Shown here one piece after another: positions 1 to 8,467 of a stretch of DNA of 21,602 nucleotides. Each line of letters starts with the position of its first letter. Position 1 is the first letter of the stretch. This DNA comes from CAZKTF01 sp964555565 (GTDB lineage Bacteria; Planctomycetota; JAJSAM01; JAKLKS01). The translations under genes and the position numbers were made by a program. The notes beneath the pieces were generated by a model that was not told where the DNA came from, ran no database searches, and saw only the letters and a program-made list of their open reading frames with translations. The DNA lies in NCBI GenBank assembly GCA_964555565.1, contig CAZKTF010000030.1, positions 1-21,602 on the forward strand, given 5' to 3'.

Positions 1-18
1 AATCACGCCGCGGAATCA

Positions 19-40
19 CGCAGTCGGACGCCGAACTGCG
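19..40 (-). terminator. Hairpin just downstream of the haem operon
   Basis: An inverted repeat pairs CGCAGTCGG (19-27) with CCGAACTGCG (31-40) around a 3-nt loop, with one bulged base. It starts 10 nt past the stop codon of the last gene of the minus-strand haem operon, where a transcript end would be expected. No U-tract follows, so it is at best a non-canonical terminator or an mRNA 3'-end stabiliser. The rest of 1-49 shows only a 7-bp direct repeat (AATCACG at 1 and 14) and no gene. Confidence 0.35.
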
Positions 41-49
41 GAAGTTGGG

Positions 50-526
50 CTAGCCGTCGCCGAGCTTCAGCCGGCAGCACCTCTTCCACTTCTTGCCGGA
101 GCCGCAGGGGCAGGGGTCGTTGGGGGAGATCTTCGGGGCCTCGCGGCGGTAGGGGGTCCCCTTCGGCGCCCCCTCGCCGCGGGCGAAGGGGGCGCGGAGT
201 GCCCGGGCGAAGGCCGAAAGTCCCCGGGCCCCGGCGACGCGGCCCTGCCTCCCGAGCATCCCGAGGTAGGACGCGACCACGTCCGGCGCCGCCTCGCGCA
301 TCCAGGGCTCCAGCGCGAGCCCCGCCACGCGCCCGAGGAGGCCCGCGCGGACCTCCTTCTCCCCGATCTGCGTCGGCTCGCACCCCTCCTCGCAGGCCCC
401 GCCGAGGAACTCCGCCAGCAGGTCCTGGGCGGCCGCGCGCACCTTCGGAGGGAAGGGCGTCGCCTCCGGGGACCCCGCGAACTCCGCGGCCCAGGATTCG
501 ATCCGGTCGTCGAAGGGCTTCTCCAT
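50..526 (-). CDS. SEC-C motif protein (158 aa)
   Basis: The C-terminal end carries a textbook SEC-C zinc-binding motif, PCPCGSGKKWKRCC (residues 138-151; C139, C141, C150, C151). This is the metal-binding tail found on SecA, where it binds zinc and SecB or ribosomes, and on many stand-alone proteins of unknown role. The first 130 residues are mostly helical, with a small Cys pair (C45, C49), and match no family I recognise. The ATG at 526 lies 9 nt after the hemY stop, so this is the last gene of the haem operon. It is not a SecA fragment, because no DEAD-motor motifs are present. A link to haem or metal handling is only suggested by position. A general protein-quality or translation role is equally possible. 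Confidence 0.85.
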   Translation of the reverse strand: MEKPFDDRIESWAAEFAGSPEATPFPPKVRAAAQDLLAEFLGGACEEGCEPTQIGEKEVRAGLLGRVAGLALEPWMREAAPDVVASYLGMLGRQGRVAGARGLSAFARALRAPFARGEGAPKGTPYRREAPKISPNDPCPCGSGKKWKRCCRLKLGDG

Positions 527-535
527 CCCCGGAGG

Positions 536-1921
536 CTACCCGATCCGCCCCAGGACCGCCCGGGCCGTCGCCAGCGCGTCGCGGCAGCAGAGGTTCATGG
601 AGACGCCGCGGTAGGAGTTCCCGGTGAGGTGGAGGCCCGGGAGGGGCGCCAGGGCCTCCTCCACGGCGCGGAGGCGCTCCCCGTGGCCCACCCGGTACTG
701 CGGGATCCCGTGGGCGTGGCGGTACACGCGCGCGGAGACCGGCTCCTCCGTCACCCCCATCGTCCGCCGCAGGTCCTCGCGCACCAGCGCGAGGAGGTCC
801 GGGTCGGAGAGGTCCACGAGGTCCGGCGCCCGCGCCCCGCCCGCCATGGCGCGGAGGTGGACCATGCCCGCCGGCGCGCGCCCCTCGAAGATGGTCGAGT
901 CCCAGAGGACGCCCAGGACCCGCGGCCCCTCGCCCGCGGGGACGAGGAACCCGAAGCCCTCGCGGGCGCGGGGCGCGGCGGCCTCCGGGTACAGGAGGCT
1001 CACGACGGCCACGGGGGCTCCGCGGATCTCCCCGAGCGGCGCCGCCGCCCGGGGGGCGAGCGGGGCGAGCAGCGCCGCGGCCTCGAAGGCGGGGACCGCG
1101 AGGACCACGGCGTCCGCGTCGATCGCCTCCCCCGCGGAGGTCCGGAGGCACCAGCCGTCCCCGCGGCGGGAGAGCGCCGTCGCCCGCGCCGCGGTCCTCA
1201 CCGCCGGCCCGAGCCGCGCCGCCAGCGCGTCGGTGAGGACCTGCATCCCCCCGTCGAAGGTGTGGAGCACCCCGCCCGGACCCGCGGGCCCGCCCCCGTC
1301 CTTGCCGCTCCGCGCCGCCTCCCGCCGCTTCGCCCGGAGCGCCCGGAAGAGGCTCCCGTGCTCCCTCTCCATGGCCCACATCGCGGGGAAGGCGCTCCGG
1401 AGACTCAGCGTCCGGGCGTCCCCGGCGAAGACCCCGGCCACCATGGCGTCCACGAGGACCGCGGCCGCCTCGCGCCCGATCCGCCGCGCGGCGAAGTCGA
1501 AGACCGTCTCGTCGCCGGCCCGCGGGCCGCGGGCGAAGGGCTCGAGGAGGACCCGGAGGCGCCCGGGGACCGAGAGGAGGGGCGAGAGGAGGAGCGCCCC
1601 GGGCCCCGAGGGGATCGCGTGCAGCGCCCCGCGCCGCCAGAGGAACCGCCGCGCCGCCGCGTCGGAGCACCTCCGGAGCCTCCCCGTCAGGCCGAGCGCG
1701 CGGGCGAGGTCCAGCGTCTCCGGGACGTTGTCGAGGAAGCCGTTGGGGCCGTGCTCCCGCACGCAGCCGCCGTCGGTGTCCGTGCGGACGTTCCCGCCGG
1801 CCCGGTCCCGCCCCTCGAGGAGGACGACCTCCGGCGGCCGGTCCGGCCGCAGCGTCCGAAGGTGGAACGCCGTGGCGAGCCCCGAGATCCCGCCGCCGAC
1901 GACGACGACCCGCGGGGTCAC
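536..1921 (-). CDS. hemY: Protoporphyrinogen/coproporphyrinogen oxidase, FAD-dependent (HemY type, 461 aa)
   Basis: This flavoprotein oxidises protoporphyrinogen IX to protoporphyrin IX with O2, the step before iron insertion. The N-terminus is a dinucleotide-binding fold (VVVVGGGISGLATA, residues 5-18, then LEGRDRAGG). The C-terminus has the family signature HGIPQYRVGH and the FAD-contacting TGNSYRGVSMNLCC. The length is normal for HemY. The GTG start at 1919-1921 overlaps the hemH stop as GTGA; the reading frame stays open further upstream, but that part is antisense-free hemH sequence and the FAD fold begins only here. HemY proteins of Gram-positives act on coproporphyrinogen instead. With hemN alongside and no HemQ (coproheme decarboxylase) gene in view, the protoporphyrin route is the better reading. 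Confidence 0.93.
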   Translation of the reverse strand: MTPRVVVVGGGISGLATAFHLRTLRPDRPPEVVLLEGRDRAGGNVRTDTDGGCVREHGPNGFLDNVPETLDLARALGLTGRLRRCSDAAARRFLWRRGALHAIPSGPGALLLSPLLSVPGRLRVLLEPFARGPRAGDETVFDFAARRIGREAAAVLVDAMVAGVFAGDARTLSLRSAFPAMWAMEREHGSLFRALRAKRREAARSGKDGGGPAGPGGVLHTFDGGMQVLTDALAARLGPAVRTAARATALSRRGDGWCLRTSAGEAIDADAVVLAVPAFEAAALLAPLAPRAAAPLGEIRGAPVAVVSLLYPEAAAPRAREGFGFLVPAGEGPRVLGVLWDSTIFEGRAPAGMVHLRAMAGGARAPDLVDLSDPDLLALVREDLRRTMGVTEEPVSARVYRHAHGIPQYRVGHGERLRAVEEALAPLPGLHLTGNSYRGVSMNLCCRDALATARAVLGRIG

Positions 1922-2937
1922 GCGCGCGACCCGCGGAGCGCCTCCTCCACGAGGTCGGCGAGGGCCCCGATGAACAGCGGGTCCTCGTTCAGCGCCGGGA
2001 CGCGGACGAACTCCGCGATCCCCGCCTCCCGCGCGATCCCGCCGAAGAGCTTCTCGATCTCGTAGAGCGTCTCGATGTGGTCGGAGACGAAGGAGACCGG
2101 CACGGCCACGATGGCCCGGCACCCCTCGCGCGCGAGCGCCCGGATGACGTCGCGGGTGTCCGGGCCGATCCAGCGCACCGGCCCGGCCCGGCTCTGGAAC
2201 GAGAGCCGCCAGGGGTTCGGGAGGGCGAGCCGCCCGAGGACCGCGGCCACGGTCTCCCGCACCTGGTCGAGGTAGGGGTCGCCGTCGTCGATGAAGTGCC
2301 GCGGGAGCCCGTGTGCGGAGAAGAGGAGGACCGCGCGGTCGCGGTCCGCCGCCGGGACCCGCTCCCGCGCCCGGCGCACGGTCCCCGCGAGCGCGTCCAG
2401 GTAGCCCGGGTGGAGGTGCCAGGAGCGCACCGCGGGGAGCCAGCGGAGCCCGTCGCCGGCGCCCGCGCCGAGCGCGCGCTCGAGGTCCCTGAGGGAGGAG
2501 CCCGTGGTGGCCGTGGAGTAGTGCGGGTAGAGCGTGAGCGCGAGCGCCCGGCGGACCCCGGCCCGGCGGAGGGAGCGGACCGCGTCGGCGGCGCGCGGCC
2601 TGGCGTAGCGCATCGCCGGGAGCACCCGCGCGCGGACCCCGCGCCGGGCGAGCTCCGCCTCGAGCGCGCGGGCCTGGCCCACGGTGGTCGCCAGCAGCGG
2701 CGACCGCCCGCCGATCCCCGCGTAGTTGCGCGTCACGGCCGCGATCCGGGCCCGGACGATCGCCCGCGCCAGCAGCGGCTGGAGGAAGGGGAACGGGGAG
2801 AGCCGGATGATCTCGCGGTCGGAGAACAGCTCCAGGAGGAAGGGCCGGATGAGGCCGGGGCTCCAGGGCCCCCCGAGGTTCAGAAGGGCGACGCCCAGGT
2901 CCGCGGCTCCCGTCGTCGCGAGGATGGTCGCGCTCAC
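1918..2937 (-). CDS. hemH: Ferrochelatase (339 aa)
   Basis: Inserts Fe2+ into protoporphyrin IX to form protohaem, the last step of the pathway encoded here. Family marks are the N-terminal GVALLNLGGP (16-24), YPHYSTATTGSS (137-148), the catalytic-His segment LLFSAHGLP with H209, FQSRAGPVRWIGPDT (247-261) and VSFVSDHIETLYEIE with E289. The GTG start at 2935-2937 overlaps the hemN TGA (GTGA), giving a normal family length. A longer open frame upstream runs inside hemN and is spurious. I see no C-terminal cysteine cluster of the kind that holds a [2Fe-2S] centre in some ferrochelatases. Flanked by hemN and hemY, both through 4-nt overlaps. Confidence 0.95.
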   Translation of the reverse strand: MSATILATTGAADLGVALLNLGGPWSPGLIRPFLLELFSDREIIRLSPFPFLQPLLARAIVRARIAAVTRNYAGIGGRSPLLATTVGQARALEAELARRGVRARVLPAMRYARPRAADAVRSLRRAGVRRALALTLYPHYSTATTGSSLRDLERALGAGAGDGLRWLPAVRSWHLHPGYLDALAGTVRRARERVPAADRDRAVLLFSAHGLPRHFIDDGDPYLDQVRETVAAVLGRLALPNPWRLSFQSRAGPVRWIGPDTRDVIRALAREGCRAIVAVPVSFVSDHIETLYEIEKLFGGIAREAGIAEFVRVPALNEDPLFIGALADLVEEALRGSRA

Positions 2938-4334
2938 ACGGTCCTCGAGAACACCGGGGCGTCGCCCCGCTTCGTCTTCAGGTAGCGGTCGAACACCATG
3001 CAGAGGTTGCGGACGAAGAGCGTCCCCACGGGCGTCACCTCGATCGCCCCCGGGGTGGTGCGGACGAAGCCCGCCTCCTCCGGCCCGCCCGGGGCGCGGA
3101 GCTCCGCCAGCTCCGCCGCGAAGGTCTCCGCGAAGGGGCGCCCGAACCGGCGTTCCCAGTCGGGGACCGAGAGGTGGAAGTTGCACATGAGCGCGAGGAT
3201 CACGGCGCGCCGCCGCTGGTCGTCCTCGTCGAGCGCGTAGCCGCGGTGGACCGGGAGCCGGCCCGCGTCGAGGTGGTCGTAGTAGACCGGGAGCCGCTTG
3301 TGGTTCTGGACGAAGGCCCCGCCCACCTCGCCGATGGAGGACATCCCGAAGCCCACCATGTCCGGGGCGGGCCGCGTGGTGTACCCCATGAAGTTGCGGT
3401 GGAGCGTGCGCCCGGCGGCCGCCCGCGCGAGCTCGTCGTCCGGGAGCGCGAAGTGGTCCATCCCGATGGGGCGGTACCCGGCCGCGAGGAAGGCCTCCCG
3501 GGCGAGGCCGTAGAGGCGGAGCTTCACCGCCGGCGGGGGGAGCTCCTCGGTGCGGATGAGGCGGAGGTTCCGCTTGAGCCAGGGGACGAAGGCGAAGGAG
3601 TAGACCGCGAGCCGGTCGGGGCGGAGCCCCTTCACCGCCTCGATCGTCCGGGCGAAGCCCGCCTCGGTCTGGAGCGGCAGGCCGTAGACCAGGTCGAGGT
3701 TCACGGACCGGAAGCCGAGCCGGCGCGCGCTCTCGACGAGGGCGCGGGTCTGCTCGAGGGGCTGGACCCGGTTGATGGCGCGCTGGACCGCGGGGTCCAG
3801 GTCCTGGACCCCCATCGAGATCCGGTTGAAGCCCATCTCACGGAGGAGTTCCATCTGGGCCCCGGTCGTGACGCGGGGGTCCACCTCGACGGCGACCTCG
3901 GCGTCGGGGGCCACGTCGAAGTGGTCGCGGAACGCGGCGGAGACCGTCCGCATCTCCTCGAGCGTGAGGAAGGTGGGCGTGCCGCCCCCCCAGTGGAGCT
4001 GGACCACCCGCCGCCTCTTCCCGAGGAGCGGCGCGACCATCGCGACCTCGCGCACGAGGTAGTCCACGTACCGGTCGGCCACGTCCTGCCGCCGCGTGAT
4101 GAGGACCGTGCAGGCGCAGAAGGAGCAGCGGGACTCGCAGAACGGCAGGTGGGCGTAGAGGGAGAGGGGGAGGTCCGGCCGCGCGGCCGCGCGCGCCAGC
4201 CGCTCCCGGTAGTCCGCCTCGCCGAACCCCTCGTGGAACTCCACCGCCGTCGGGTAGGAGGTGTACCGGGGGCCGGGCCGGTCGTACTTGCGGAGGAGTT
4301 CCGCGGTGACGGAGGCGGTGAGGACGTCGCTCAC
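2934..4334 (-). CDS. hemN: Oxygen-independent coproporphyrinogen III oxidase (radical SAM, 466 aa)
   Basis: Converts coproporphyrinogen III to protoporphyrinogen IX by two radical-SAM decarboxylations, without O2. The N-terminal PGPRYTSYPTA (20-30) is the HemN tripwire region. The cluster motif is CESRCSFCAC with C66, C70, C73 and C75. The fourth cysteine and the full length argue for true HemN, not the haem chaperone HemW. Other marks are LHWGGGTPTFL, EVDPR and the C-terminal RNLCMVFDRYL...FSRTV. The GTG start at 4332-4334 overlaps the hemE stop as GTGA. The same frame is open to about 5330, but that stretch is antiparallel shadow of hemE and carries no domain. Pairing with the O2-using HemY is notable. 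Confidence 0.96.
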   Translation of the reverse strand: MSDVLTASVTAELLRKYDRPGPRYTSYPTAVEFHEGFGEADYRERLARAAARPDLPLSLYAHLPFCESRCSFCACTVLITRRQDVADRYVDYLVREVAMVAPLLGKRRRVVQLHWGGGTPTFLTLEEMRTVSAAFRDHFDVAPDAEVAVEVDPRVTTGAQMELLREMGFNRISMGVQDLDPAVQRAINRVQPLEQTRALVESARRLGFRSVNLDLVYGLPLQTEAGFARTIEAVKGLRPDRLAVYSFAFVPWLKRNLRLIRTEELPPPAVKLRLYGLAREAFLAAGYRPIGMDHFALPDDELARAAAGRTLHRNFMGYTTRPAPDMVGFGMSSIGEVGGAFVQNHKRLPVYYDHLDAGRLPVHRGYALDEDDQRRRAVILALMCNFHLSVPDWERRFGRPFAETFAAELAELRAPGGPEEAGFVRTTPGAIEVTPVGTLFVRNLCMVFDRYLKTKRGDAPVFSRTV

Positions 4335-5395
4335 GGCACGACCTCCCCGGCCGCTTCCTCGCAGATGTACTCGCCAACCTCGCGCACCGTCGCGAGCATC
4401 GCGGCCACGGCCTCCACGGGGGTCTGGGGCCAGATCCCGTGGCCCAGGTTGAAGACGTAGCCGAGGGCCCCGCCGGCCCGGACCACGCGGGCGGTCTCCT
4501 CGCGCAGGGAGGCTTCCGGCGCGAAGAGCGCCGCCGGGGAGAGGTTCCCCTGGAGCGCCACGCCGGGCCCCAGGCGCGCCCAGGCCGCGTCGAGCGGGAG
4601 CCGGTGGTCCACGGAGAGGGCGTGCACGCCGGTCGCCGCCGCGTCCTCCAGAAGGTGCTCCCCGCCCCCGAGGTAGAGGACCACGGGCACGCCCGCCGGG
4701 CGGACCGCGTCCACGATCCGCCGCACGAAGGGGAGGTCGAACTCCAGCGCCTCCTCCCGGGAGAGGAGGCCCCCCCAGGTGTCGAAGATCTGCACCGCGT
4801 CCGCCCCCGCCTCGACCTGGGCGCGGAGGTAGACCGCGGTGGCGTCCGCCAGGCGCGCGAGCAGGAGGCGGAGCGTCTCCGGGTCCTCCCGCGTCATGCG
4901 CCGCACCGCCCGGTGATCCCCGTTCCCGCCGCCCCCCTCCACGAGGTAGGCGGCCACGGTGAAGGGGGACCCCGCGAAGCCGAGGAGCGCGATCCCGGGG
5001 TCGAGTTCGCGGCGCACGCGGCGGAGCGCCTCCGCCACGAAGGGGACGTCGCGCGCGGGGTCGAGGGACCGGAGCGACTCCACGGCGCGCCGGTCCCGCA
5101 CGGGGGAGGGGATCACGGGCCCCGGCGCGAAGCGGACCTCGAGGCCCATGCCGATCACCGGGGTGAGGATGTCGGAGAACAGGATCGCCGCGTCCAGGGG
5201 GAACCGCCGCACGGGCTGGAGCGTGACCTCCGCCGCCAGCGCCGGGTCGCGCAGCGTCTCGAGGAAGCCGTGGCGCTCCCGGAGTTCCCGGTACTCGGGG
5301 AGGTAGCGCCCCGCCTGGCGCATGACCCACGCCGGGACCCGCTCCACGGGCTCCCCGAGGAGGGCGCGCACGAGCAGCGGGCGCGGGAGGCTCAC
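4331..5395 (-). CDS. hemE: Uroporphyrinogen decarboxylase (354 aa)
   Basis: Removes four acetate carboxyls from uroporphyrinogen III to give coproporphyrinogen III. Signature one, PAWVMRQAGRYLPEYRE (21-37), supplies the substrate arginines R26 and R30. ILFSDIL carries the catalytic aspartate D75. GFAGSPFTVAAYLVEG and the C-terminal FNLGHGIWPQTP follow in family order. Length is normal. The GTG start at 5393-5395 overlaps the hemL TGA (GTGA) and places the conserved N-terminus correctly. A longer frame upstream is low-complexity shadow of hemL. No unusual residues were seen. Confidence 0.96.
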   Translation of the reverse strand: MSLPRPLLVRALLGEPVERVPAWVMRQAGRYLPEYRELRERHGFLETLRDPALAAEVTLQPVRRFPLDAAILFSDILTPVIGMGLEVRFAPGPVIPSPVRDRRAVESLRSLDPARDVPFVAEALRRVRRELDPGIALLGFAGSPFTVAAYLVEGGGGNGDHRAVRRMTREDPETLRLLLARLADATAVYLRAQVEAGADAVQIFDTWGGLLSREEALEFDLPFVRRIVDAVRPAGVPVVLYLGGGEHLLEDAAATGVHALSVDHRLPLDAAWARLGPGVALQGNLSPAALFAPEASLREETARVVRAGGALGYVFNLGHGIWPQTPVEAVAAMLATVREVGEYICEEAAGEVVP

Positions 5396-6687
5396 CGGGC
5401 GCCCCCGGGGAGCGCCTCGGAGAGGGAGGCCGCGGCCGCCTCCTCCAGCGCCGCGAGCTCCGCCTCCCCGTGGGCGGCCGAGAGGAACCACGCCTCGAAC
5501 TGGGCCGGGGGGAGGTGGACGCCGCGGCGGAGCATGGCCTGGAAGAAGCGCGCGAAGGCCGCGCGGTCGCAGCGCGCCGCGTCGTCGAAGGAGCGGATCG
5601 GCCCCGGCGCGAAGAAGAGCGTGAGGAGCGACCCCGCGCGCTGGACGGAGGACCGGCCCCCGGTCCGCGCGCAGGCCTCGGAGAGCGCCCGCTCCAGGCG
5701 GGCGCCCGCGGCCTCGAGCCGGTCGTAGATCGCGGGGTCCCCCTCGAGGACCCGGAGGGTCTCGAGACCGGCGGCCATGGCGAGGGGGTTCCCGGCCAGC
5801 GTCCCGGCCTGGTAGACCGGGCCCTCCGGCGCGACCCTCTCCATGAGGGAACGCGGCCCGCCGTAGGCCCCCACGGGGAGCCCGCCGCCGATGACCTTCC
5901 CGAGGGCGGTGAGGTCCGGCCGCACCCCGAAGAGCCCCTGCGCCCCGTGGAGCCCCACGCGGAAGCCGGTGATCACCTCGTCGAACAGGAGCAGCGCCCC
6001 GTGCCGGTCAGAGAGGTCGCGCAGCGCCCGGAGGAACCCCGGCCCCGGCGGGACGACCCCCATGTTGCCGGCCACGGGCTCCACGACGACCGCCGCCACC
6101 CGCCCCGCGTTCCCCCGGAGGAGGCGCTCCACGTCCTCCGCGTCGTTGTAGCGGGCCACGAGCGTGTCCGCGGCCGCCGCCGCCGGGACCCCGGGGCTCG
6201 AGGGCACCCCCGCCGTGGCGGCCCCGGAGCCCGCGTCCACGAGGAAGGGGTCGGCGTGGCCGTGGTAGCCCCCGGCGAACTTGATCACCCGGTCCCGCCC
6301 GGTGGCGGCCCGCGCGAGCCGGAGCGCGCTCATCAGGGCCTCGGTCCCCGAGCAGGTGAAGCGGACCATCTCGACCGAGGGGAGGAGACGGGTGATCGTC
6401 TCGGCCAGGTCCACCTCGGCCGGGCAGGGCATCCCGAAGGAGGTCCCGCGCCCCGCGGCGCGCCGCACCGCCTCCACGACCCGCGGGTGGGCGTGGCCGA
6501 GGATCATCGGGCCCCAGGACCCGACGCAGTCGAGGTACCGCTTCCCCTCCACGGAGACGACCCACGCCCCCTCGGCCCGCTCGACGAAGACGGGCGTCCC
6601 CCCCACCGCGCGGAAGGCCCTCACGGGGGAATCGACGCCGCCCGGGAGGACGCGGCGCGCTCGGTCGAACAGGCCCCTGCTGTCCAC
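5392..6687 (-). CDS. hemL: Glutamate-1-semialdehyde 2,1-aminomutase (431 aa)
   Basis: PLP enzyme that turns glutamate-1-semialdehyde, the product of HemA, into 5-aminolevulinate; it completes the C5 entry to tetrapyrroles. Seen: PGGVDSPVRAF (15-25), the phosphate-binding CSGTEALMSALRLAR (112-126), GGYHGHADPFLV, LLFDEVITGFR (233-243) and the PLP lysine in ALGKVIGGGLPVGAYGG (K264). The GTG start lies 22 nt after the hemD-hemB stop, the widest gap in the operon, with no clear Shine-Dalgarno. GSA aminomutase is separated from other class-III aminotransferases by the PGGVNSPVR-like N-terminus and by its haem-operon setting. Confidence 0.96.
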   Translation of the reverse strand: MDSRGLFDRARRVLPGGVDSPVRAFRAVGGTPVFVERAEGAWVVSVEGKRYLDCVGSWGPMILGHAHPRVVEAVRRAAGRGTSFGMPCPAEVDLAETITRLLPSVEMVRFTCSGTEALMSALRLARAATGRDRVIKFAGGYHGHADPFLVDAGSGAATAGVPSSPGVPAAAAADTLVARYNDAEDVERLLRGNAGRVAAVVVEPVAGNMGVVPPGPGFLRALRDLSDRHGALLLFDEVITGFRVGLHGAQGLFGVRPDLTALGKVIGGGLPVGAYGGPRSLMERVAPEGPVYQAGTLAGNPLAMAAGLETLRVLEGDPAIYDRLEAAGARLERALSEACARTGGRSSVQRAGSLLTLFFAPGPIRSFDDAARCDRAAFARFFQAMLRRGVHLPPAQFEAWFLSAAHGEAELAALEEAAAASLSEALPGGAR

Positions 6688-6709
6688 GGGTCGGTCCGCG
6701 TGCCGCGCG

Positions 6710-8467
6710 CTAGGCGAGCAGCGCCGCGGCCTCCTTCGCGTGGTAGGTGACCACGAGGTCGGCCCCGGCGCGCCGGATGGAGGTGAGCACCTCCATCATC
6801 GCGCGCTCCCCGTCCAGCCAGCCCCGCTGCGCCGCGGCCTTCAGCATGGCGTACTCGCCCGAGACGTTGTAGGCCGCCACGGGGAGCGCGGTCGCCTCGC
6901 GGATCCGGCGGACCACGTCCAGGCAGGAGAGCGCGGGCTTGACGAGGATGACGTCCGCGCCCTCGGCCTCGTCCAGGGCCGCCTCGCGGAGCGCCTCCCG
7001 CGCGTTGGCCGGGTCCATCTGGTAGCCGCGCCGGTCCCCCGAGCGCGGGGTGGACCCCGCGGCCTCGCGGAAGGGGCCGTAGAAGGCGGAGGCGTACTTC
7101 ACGGCGTAGGACACGATGGCCGTGTCGGTGAACCCCTCGGCGTCGAGCGCCGTGCGGACCGCCCGCACGCGCCCGTCCATCATGTCGCTCGGGGCGACGG
7201 CGTCGGCGCCGGCCCGCGCGCAGGCCACCGCCGCCCGCGCGAGGAGCGGGAGCGTCGCGTCGTTGAGGACCTCGCCCCGCTCGTCGAGGACCCCGCAGTG
7301 CCCGTGATCGGTGTACTCGCAGAGGCAGACGTCGGCCCAGACGCAGAGGTCCGGCTCCTCGGCCTTGAGCAGCCGGATCGCCCGGGGGACCGGTCCCTCG
7401 GGGTCGGCGGCCCCGCTCCCCTTCGCGTCCTTCGCGGCCGGGACCCCGAAGAGGATGACCGAGCGAACGCCGTGGTTGAGGAGGGCGCGGGCCTCCCGGA
7501 GGACCTGGTCGGGGGAGAGCCGATCGACGCCCGGCATGGACTCCACGGGCCGGCGCACCCCCTCGCCCGGGACGACGAACATGGGGGCCACGAGGCACTC
7601 CGGCACGAGGCGCGTCTCGCGGACCATGGTGCGGATCGCCTCGGTGCGGCGCAGGCGGCGGGGACGGGAGACGAGCACGCCCTTCCCCTCCGCCGCGGCG
7701 GGGGCCGCGGAGGGGGCCCGCGCGGGACCGAGACCCGCGAGCGCCGCGGCCACGTCCTCGGGCGCGGGGGACGCCGCCGTGGCGGCCACGACCAGCCCGA
7801 GGCGCCCCATCGCCTCGGCGGTCGTCCGGCCGAGGGCCAGGAGCGGCGGGAGGGGACCCTTCGCCGCCCCGCGGTGGGCCGCGAGGACCTCGGCCGCCGA
7901 GGGGGAGGCCACGAGCGCGGCGTCCGCGCCGGAGGCGGCGAGCCCGGCCACCTGCGCCGCGGCGTCCTCTGCCGGCGAGACCGTGTAGGCCGGGACGATC
8001 TCCACGACGGCGCCCCGGGAGCGGAGCCCCTCGGCCAGATCCTCGCGGGCCCGCTCCGAGGCGGGGAGGAGGACGGTTCGGGACTTCACGCGGAGACGCG
8101 AGGAGCCGTCGAGCGCGGCGAGGAGGCCCGACGCCCCCGCCCCGTCCTCGGCCTCCACGAGGACCTGGAAGCCGGCCTCGCGCGCGCGGGTCGCCGTCGC
8201 GCGCCCGACGGCGATGGCCGGGGGGAGGCCGGCCGGCTTCCCGGCGGCCTGGATCGCGGCGACGACGGCGTCCACGGCGCGCGGGCTCCCGAAGGCGATC
8301 ACGTGGTAGGACGCGAGCCTGGCGGCCGCCTCGCGCAGCGGCTCCGGGTCGGCCGGGCCCTCGGCGTGGAGCAGCGGAAACCCGAGGGGCTCCACCCCGC
8401 GGGCCCGCAGCGCCCCGGCGAGCGTCCCCTCGGCCCCGTCGGGGCCGGTCATCGCGAGGCGCGCCAT
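6710..8467 (-). CDS. hemD-hemB: Fused uroporphyrinogen-III synthase (HemD) - porphobilinogen synthase (HemB), 585 aa
   Basis: One uninterrupted frame carries two enzymes. Residues 1 to about 248 are HemD: a two-lobed fold with YHVIAFGSPRAVDA (54-67), LLPASERAREDLAEGLRSRG (133-152) and GRTTAEAMGRLGL (213-225). It cyclises hydroxymethylbilane to uroporphyrinogen III. An Ala/Pro linker (about 249-263) leads to a full-length HemB (about 264-585), which condenses two 5-aminolevulinates to porphobilinogen. HemB has the zinc-type cysteines in DVCLCEYTDHGHC (C381, C383, C391) and the two active-site lysines K457 (YAVKYAS) and K510 (ILVKPAL). ATG at 8465-8467 shares one base with the hemC stop (TGATG). 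No stop, frameshift or internal start is evident at the junction. All key residues look intact, so both halves should be active. Confidence 0.93.
   Translation of the reverse strand: MARLAMTGPDGAEGTLAGALRARGVEPLGFPLLHAEGPADPEPLREAAARLASYHVIAFGSPRAVDAVVAAIQAAGKPAGLPPAIAVGRATATRAREAGFQVLVEAEDGAGASGLLAALDGSSRLRVKSRTVLLPASERAREDLAEGLRSRGAVVEIVPAYTVSPAEDAAAQVAGLAASGADAALVASPSAAEVLAAHRGAAKGPLPPLLALGRTTAEAMGRLGLVVAATAASPAPEDVAAALAGLGPARAPSAAPAAAEGKGVLVSRPRRLRRTEAIRTMVRETRLVPECLVAPMFVVPGEGVRRPVESMPGVDRLSPDQVLREARALLNHGVRSVILFGVPAAKDAKGSGAADPEGPVPRAIRLLKAEEPDLCVWADVCLCEYTDHGHCGVLDERGEVLNDATLPLLARAAVACARAGADAVAPSDMMDGRVRAVRTALDAEGFTDTAIVSYAVKYASAFYGPFREAAGSTPRSGDRRGYQMDPANAREALREAALDEAEGADVILVKPALSCLDVVRRIREATALPVAAYNVSGEYAMLKAAAQRGWLDGERAMMEVLTSIRRAGADLVVTYHAKEAAALLA

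Noticed and set aside
624..2065. Long plus-strand frames over hemY and hemH
   Set aside because: Same GC-skew artefact; low-complexity translation with no recognisable motif.
2934..4334. HemW (haem chaperone) as the identity of the radical-SAM gene
   Set aside because: The fourth cysteine in CESRCSFCAC, the PRYTSYPTA N-terminus and the FSRTV C-terminus are HemN marks.
4335..5330. N-terminal extension of hemN giving a 798-aa protein
   Set aside because: The added stretch lies wholly inside hemE in another frame, and the HemN N-terminal signature begins right after the GTG at 4334.
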